DNA of 9,936 nt, from positions 1-9,936 of the forward strand of contig JASLRF010000579.1 in assembly GCA_030744095.1 (NCBI GenBank). Direction: 5' to 3'. The DNA comes from Pirellulaceae bacterium (GTDB lineage Bacteria; Planctomycetota; Planctomycetia; Pirellulales; Pirellulaceae). Of this stretch, positions 6,707-9,936 are shown one piece after another; position 1 is the first letter of the stretch; every line of letters starts with the position of its first letter. A program made the position numbers and the translations under genes. A model generated the notes under the pieces. The model made no database searches. It was not told the origin of the DNA and saw only the letters and a program-made list of their open reading frames with translations.

Positions 6707-7189
6707 GTGGCGACGGAAAATACACATTCGCAGGACATCGAGCATACCATCAAAATTCGCCGATGTGCGGCCGTCGTAAAAGGCGGCCGGCGGTTTAGCT
6801 TCGCGGCGATGGTTGTTGTCGGCAACGGCAACGGTAGGGTCGGTTGGGGCTACGGAAAAGCCAATGAAGTTCCTCCCAGCGTCGAGAAAGCGAACAAACA
6901 GGCGTCTCGCGAACAGGTCGACATTGCCCTGGTGGATGGATCAATTCCACATACCGTGCACGGCCATTTCGGAGCTGGACGTGTGACCTTGGTTCCGGCT
7001 GGTCCTGGTACGGGGATCATCGCCGGTGCCGCGGTTCGCGCTGTCTGCGAAGCGGCTGGGATTCAGAATATCCTGACAAAGAGCACAGGCACCAATAATC
7101 CAATTACACTGGTCAAGGCAACATTCGATGCTCTGCAGAAGTTGCGCACCCGCCAGGATATCGAACGTTTGCGAGGAGTATCTTTGTAA
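6707..7189 (+). CDS. rpsE: 30S ribosomal protein S5 (uS5)
   Basis: S5 shapes the decoding centre and mRNA entry site and affects translational accuracy. With GTG 6707 as start the protein has 160 residues. It has the N-terminal double-stranded-RNA-binding-like domain with [27 protein letters not shown] (26-52), then [29 protein letters not shown]. The [20 protein letters not shown] motif near the C-terminus also fits. TTG 6698 would add three residues but abuts the AGGAG site. The 69-nt gap before it is longer than most here and holds no ORF. Its TAA stop overlaps the rplO start by one base (TAATG). Confidence 0.96.
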   Translation: MATENTHSQDIEHTIKIRRCAAVVKGGRRFSFAAMVVVGNGNGRVGWGYGKANEVPPSVEKANKQASREQVDIALVDGSIPHTVHGHFGAGRVTLVPAGPGTGIIAGAAVRAVCEAAGIQNILTKSTGTNNPITLVKATFDALQKLRTRQDIERLRGVSL

Positions 7190-7692
7190 TGAACTTGCAT
7201 GAAGTTCACCGTGGTATCACGAAATACAAGCGGCGCAAGCGGATCGGCCGTGGCACAGGTTCCGGGCATGGAAAGACTGCTAGCAAAGGTCACAAAGGGC
7301 AACGTTCGCGCCCCGGATTTTCTGCCTTGGCGATCTTTGAAGGCGGTGCCATGCCGCTGGTTCGCAGGATTCCGAAACGCGGATTCCACAATAAGCACGC
7401 CTTGATTGTTGCGGCTGTTAATGTGGGGGATCTGGAGGCGGTTTTTGACGCTGGCGATGAAATCACGTTGGAAGCCCTGAAGGAAAAGTCTCTTGCCAAA
7501 CATCGCTTCGATATTCTAAAAATCTTGGGCGACGGTGAGCTGACCAAGAAGTTGAAGGTCTCAGCACATCGCTTTAGCAAGTCCGCCCGCGAGAAAATCG
7601 AAAAAGCTGGTGGCGAGGTAATCGTCATACCGGGACGGACTCCGGTTGAGGACAAGAAAAAGCAAAAGAAACTGGCTAAAGCCAGTTCTTAG
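7189..7692 (+). CDS. rplO: 50S ribosomal protein L15 (uL15)
   Basis: L15 is a 50S assembly protein with a long extended N-terminus threading through rRNA. The 167-residue product has the glycine-rich segment [24 protein letters not shown] (18-41), then [17 protein letters not shown] (50-66). A globular domain ends with [14 protein letters not shown] (137-149). A lysine-rich tail ([14 protein letters not shown]) makes it longer than the 144-residue E. coli protein. GAGGAG at 7173-7178 lies 10 nt before ATG 7189. The gene follows rpsE by a one-base overlap, so rpmD (L30), which sits here in E. coli, is absent. The 3' end forms a hairpin up to the TAG stop. Confidence 0.97.
   Translation: MNLHEVHRGITKYKRRKRIGRGTGSGHGKTASKGHKGQRSRPGFSALAIFEGGAMPLVRRIPKRGFHNKHALIVAAVNVGDLEAVFDAGDEITLEALKEKSLAKHRFDILKILGDGELTKKLKVSAHRFSKSAREKIEKAGGEVIVIPGRTPVEDKKKQKKLAKASS
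7666..7690 (+). other. Hairpin at the rplO stop codon, terminator-like
   Basis: CTGGC (7672-7676), loop TAAA, GCCAG (7681-7685) is a perfect stem. It extends through AAGAA and TTCTT to about 10 bp, with one bulged A. It is flanked by an A-rich stretch on the left and TTCTT on the right, which resembles a weak or two-way intrinsic terminator. The T-tract is interrupted, is part of the stem, and the stem is short. Partial termination or attenuation ahead of secY is therefore only a possibility. Confidence 0.4.
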
Positions 7693-7762
7693 CTGATCAA
7701 GGAAGATTTCAGCCGCCAGTCGTTTTACGATTCACCTGCAATCGTCTAGGACGGATCGGGAT

Positions 7763-9139
7763 ATGTGGGAAAAAATTCGCGTTGTCTTCACGATTCAAGA
7801 ATTGCGCAAGAAGATCTTGCTCACGCTAGGTCTCTTGGGCATTTATCGCATCGGTTGGCACATTCCATTGCCGATCATCGACCAAGCGCAAATCGCCAAA
7901 GGGTCCGGCGCAGGGGGCGGTCTGGGGGATTTTGTTGATCGTGTGGCAGTCTTTGCGGCAAGTGATCTTCGTCAGGCGACGATCTTTGGCTTGGGAATCA
8001 TGCCCTACATCTCAGCCTCGATTATCTTCCAACTACTCGGCAGTGTCTGGAAGCCGATCGAAGACCTGCGCAAAGAGGGTGAGACCGGTCGCAAGAAAAT
8101 TAATGAGTATACGCGGTATCTGACCGTGGTACTCTGTACGATTCAGAGCTACTTCTACGTGAAGTTTTATCTTATGTCAGGGGAACCCGGGGAAGGGCTC
8201 GTTCATGCATCGTTCTTAAACGATGCTGGAGTATTGTCATTGGGTTGGCAGCTTACGGCCGTGCTGACGATGACTTGTGGCACGATCTTCCTCATGTGGC
8301 TGGGGGAACAGATTGATGAATTTGGAATTGGAAATGGAATCAGTTTGTTGATCATGGCCGGTATTCTGGCTCGAATGCCAGGCGCCCTGAAGGGTCTGAT
8401 CGACAACGCCACTCCGGAGTTGGTTGGCTTGAGCCCATCAAGAGTCGGTGTCGAAACGCTCATTGTGTTGGCCGTGCTTTTTGTTTCGGTGGTGGCTAGT
8501 GTGGTGTTTATTACCTTGGGGCAGCGTCGGATTCCGACACAAAGCGCTAAGCATGTGCGAGGTCGTCGGGTGTATGGTGGTTCGCGCCAATTCCTACCCC
8601 TAAAAATCAACCAAGCCGGCGTCATGCCGATTATCTTTGCGAGCAGTCTGCTGATGTTACCTGGGATGTTGTTCAATGTGTTGGCGGGTTGGACATCGGG
8701 CACGACCCAAGATGTGATGATGTGGTTGGGTGGTGTGTTCAGTGGTCGGGGTGGGATTTCATTCTCGTACAATCTGTTTTACGTCGCGATGATTTACTTC
8801 TTCTGCTACTTTTGGACGGCGATTACGTTTAATCCGAAGGAGATGTCTGAGAACCTCAAGGACTATGGGACATTCATTCCAGGTTACCGTCCTGGCAAGA
8901 GAACCGCAGATTATTTGGAAAAGGTCATGGTGCGCATTACGTACGTAGGCGCTGGCTTCCTGGCGTTGGTGGCAATCGTGCCAACGATGATCTCAGGTTC
9001 GCTCGGGGTGAGCTTTGCGGTGGCGAGCTTTTATGGTGGAACTGGCTTGCTGATTGCCGTCAGCGTTGCCTTTGACTTGGTTCAGAAGATCGACAGCCAT
9101 CTTGTCATGCGGAATTACCGAGGACTGTTGGAATCCTAG
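7763..9139 (+). CDS. secY: Protein translocase channel subunit SecY
   Basis: SecY is the pore of the SecYEG channel that moves unfolded proteins across, or into, the cytoplasmic membrane. The 458-residue protein shows ten predicted membrane segments, by eye at about 17-37, 72-94, 117-138, 161-181, 190-207, 229-253, 284-308, 334-356, 390-412 and 417-440. The plug region falls at about 52-70. Recognisable blocks are GLGIMPYISASIIFQLL (76-92), GEQIDEFGIGNGISLLI (181-197), the 6/7 loop ending at QAGVMPIIFAS, and the 8/9 loop with GTFIPGYRPGKRTADYL. The C-terminus NYRGLLES is typical. ATG 7763 follows AGGA (7748-7751) and gives an N-terminus normal for the family. A 70-nt gap separates it from rplO. 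Confidence 0.98.
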   Translation: MWEKIRVVFTIQELRKKILLTLGLLGIYRIGWHIPLPIIDQAQIAKGSGAGGGLGDFVDRVAVFAASDLRQATIFGLGIMPYISASIIFQLLGSVWKPIEDLRKEGETGRKKINEYTRYLTVVLCTIQSYFYVKFYLMSGEPGEGLVHASFLNDAGVLSLGWQLTAVLTMTCGTIFLMWLGEQIDEFGIGNGISLLIMAGILARMPGALKGLIDNATPELVGLSPSRVGVETLIVLAVLFVSVVASVVFITLGQRRIPTQSAKHVRGRRVYGGSRQFLPLKINQAGVMPIIFASSLLMLPGMLFNVLAGWTSGTTQDVMMWLGGVFSGRGGISFSYNLFYVAMIYFFCYFWTAITFNPKEMSENLKDYGTFIPGYRPGKRTADYLEKVMVRITYVGAGFLALVAIVPTMISGSLGVSFAVASFYGGTGLLIAVSVAFDLVQKIDSHLVMRNYRGLLES

Positions 9140-9306
9140 CGAGGTCATATCTCGGACCGATGCGAGCATCGCTCGGCTGCCGCGACCCGCACCCCGAGCA
9201 ATCTGCGGTCGGTGCCCGTCGCTGAAAACCAGACTCATTTGTAGAGAAGAACCTGATACGAGTTCTCTAGCATTTCCACGTGAAATTCGTGACCCGCCGA
9301 ACCGCC
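9140..9306 (+). other. Structured spacer between secY and adk
   Basis: This 167-nt gap is the longest in the window and has no convincing ORF. Right after the secY stop are CGAG-7 nt-CTCG (9140-9154) and CGATG-CGAG-CATCG (9158-9171). The second competes with CGAG-5 nt-CTCG (9163-9175). Further on, TAGAGAA (9242-9248) and TTCTCTA (9263-9269) form a 7-bp stem with a 14-nt loop. There is no T-tract for a standard terminator, and I see no good -35/-10 pair. It may be an mRNA-processing or control region. Confidence 0.45.
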
Positions 9307-9873
9307 ATGTATGTCGTATTGATTGGCCGACCGGGCGTAGGAAAAGGCACGCAGGCCCAACGGCTTGTGGACGAACTGGGACTCTCCCGGATTTCGACGG
9401 GTGAAATGCTGAGAGAGACGATTCGATCTGGCGGAGAGGAAAATCAGAAGATTGCCCAGTGCATCGACGGTGGCAATTTGGCGGCGGATGACATGATCAT
9501 GAAACTCGTCGAGAATCGACTTGGCGAACCAGGATTTGAGAACAGTTGTCTGTTTGATGGCATTCCCCGCACCGTAGCTCAGGCGGAGGCACTTGACGAA
9601 CTACTCAGGCGACGAAATACGAAGATTGACGTTGCTGTTGAGGTTTCCGCCGACGCCGACGAACTAGTGGCGCGGATCCTCGAACGGGCCAAGATTGAGA
9701 ATCGGGCCGATGACAACCTGAAGGCGATTCGTCAAAGGATGGATGTTTACACGCGCAGCACCGAGCCGATCCTCGAGTACTACAGAGAACGCGGGGTGCT
9801 TCGATCCGTTGACGGTCTGGGGACACGCGACGAAGTGTTCGACAGAATAAGGAGTTGCATCGTAGTGCGCTGA
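9307..9873 (+). CDS. adk: Adenylate kinase, short-LID type
   Basis: Adenylate kinase converts ATP plus AMP to two ADP in the cytosol. The 188-residue product has the P-loop GRPGVGKGT at 7-15, then STGEMLR at 30-36. The AMP-site region IDGGNLAADD spans 53-62, and FDGIPRT (83-89) has Ile where Phe is usual (DGFPRT). Arg88 of that motif is kept. The LID is short: residues 123-137 (RILERAKIENRADDN) lack the long zinc- or His-containing insert of about 30 residues found in E. coli Adk. The frame opens at GTG 9280 (nine extra residues), but ATG 9307 gives the normal start just before the P-loop strand. No clear ribosome site precedes either. It could also act on other NMPs. Confidence 0.9.
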   Translation: MYVVLIGRPGVGKGTQAQRLVDELGLSRISTGEMLRETIRSGGEENQKIAQCIDGGNLAADDMIMKLVENRLGEPGFENSCLFDGIPRTVAQAEALDELLRRRNTKIDVAVEVSADADELVARILERAKIENRADDNLKAIRQRMDVYTRSTEPILEYYRERGVLRSVDGLGTRDEVFDRIRSCIVVR

Positions 9874-9936
9874 TTCTTGTCGTTCGCTGGGCAGAAATCT
9901 GCAATTTTCATGCCCATTTCCGGGCAAACGCGGGTC
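9874..9936 (+). other. Non-coding end of window after adk
   Basis: No gene starts here. GGGCA at 9889-9893 and again at 9922-9926 can each pair with TGCCC at 9911-9915, giving two mutually exclusive 5-bp stems. GCAGA-AA-TCTGC (9891-9902) is a further small inverted repeat. There is no T-run, so I do not call a terminator. It may be the leader of the next gene, beyond the edge. Confidence 0.3.

Noticed and set aside
8203..8772. Minus-strand ORF of 189 codons inside secY
   Set aside because: It is antisense to conserved SecY membrane segments and has no initiation signal or recognisable motif.
9232..9270. Sigma-70-like promoter upstream of adk
   Set aside because: Only poor matches (GACTCA or TTGTAG with GATACG) are present, and none has both good boxes and the right spacing.
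9054..9404. Plus-strand ORF of 116 codons bridging secY and adk
   Set aside because: It overlaps both genes in another frame, and its peptide looks random (rich in Arg, Pro and Cys) with no motif. The gap is better read as non-coding.
9889..9926. Intrinsic terminator after adk
   Set aside because: Stems are only 5 bp and no T-tract follows.
9605..9927. Minus-strand ORFs overlapping the end of adk
   Set aside because: They are antisense to a clear adenylate kinase C-terminus, with no family resemblance.

Overview
The window is one continuous, plus-strand ribosomal-protein cluster: the S10 operon (from the 3' end of rplD) running directly into the spc operon, then secY and adk. All genes point the same way. 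Most gaps are under 70 nt and several genes overlap. I see no mobile element, tRNA, rRNA, CRISPR array or foreign-looking insertion.

Layout. Positions 1-3731 carry the S10 part: rplD (C-terminal 37 residues), rplW, rplB, rpsS, rplV, rpsC, rplP, rpmC, rpsQ. Positions 3756-7692 carry the spc part: rplN, rplX, rplE, rpsN, rpsH, rplF, rplR, rpsE, rplO. Then come secY (7763-9139), a 167-nt non-coding gap rich in inverted repeats, and adk (9307-9873). The last 63 nt hold no complete gene. The S10 leader and main promoter lie upstream of the window.

Organism. Gene order is classically bacterial. Several traits fit a planctomycete, perhaps of the Pirellulales: the four-cysteine uS14, no rpmD between rpsE and rplO, a short-LID adenylate kinase after secY, an L2 with a GGRMCRSAG segment, and moderate GC. 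This is an inference from protein style and was not checked by a search.

How the genes work together. The ribosomal proteins build both subunits: L2, L3/L4-neighbourhood proteins, L5, L6, L14-L18, L22-L24 and L29 for 50S; S3, S5, S8, S14, S17 and S19 for 30S. SecY is the channel that receives membrane and exported proteins from those ribosomes. Adk balances adenine nucleotides for growth.

No new system is evident. The points worth a second look are a 62-nt dual-coding overlap of rpsC and rplP, hairpins at the rpmC and rplO stop codons, the structured secY-adk gap, loss of rpmD at a TAATG junction, and a decayed zinc ribbon in L24.
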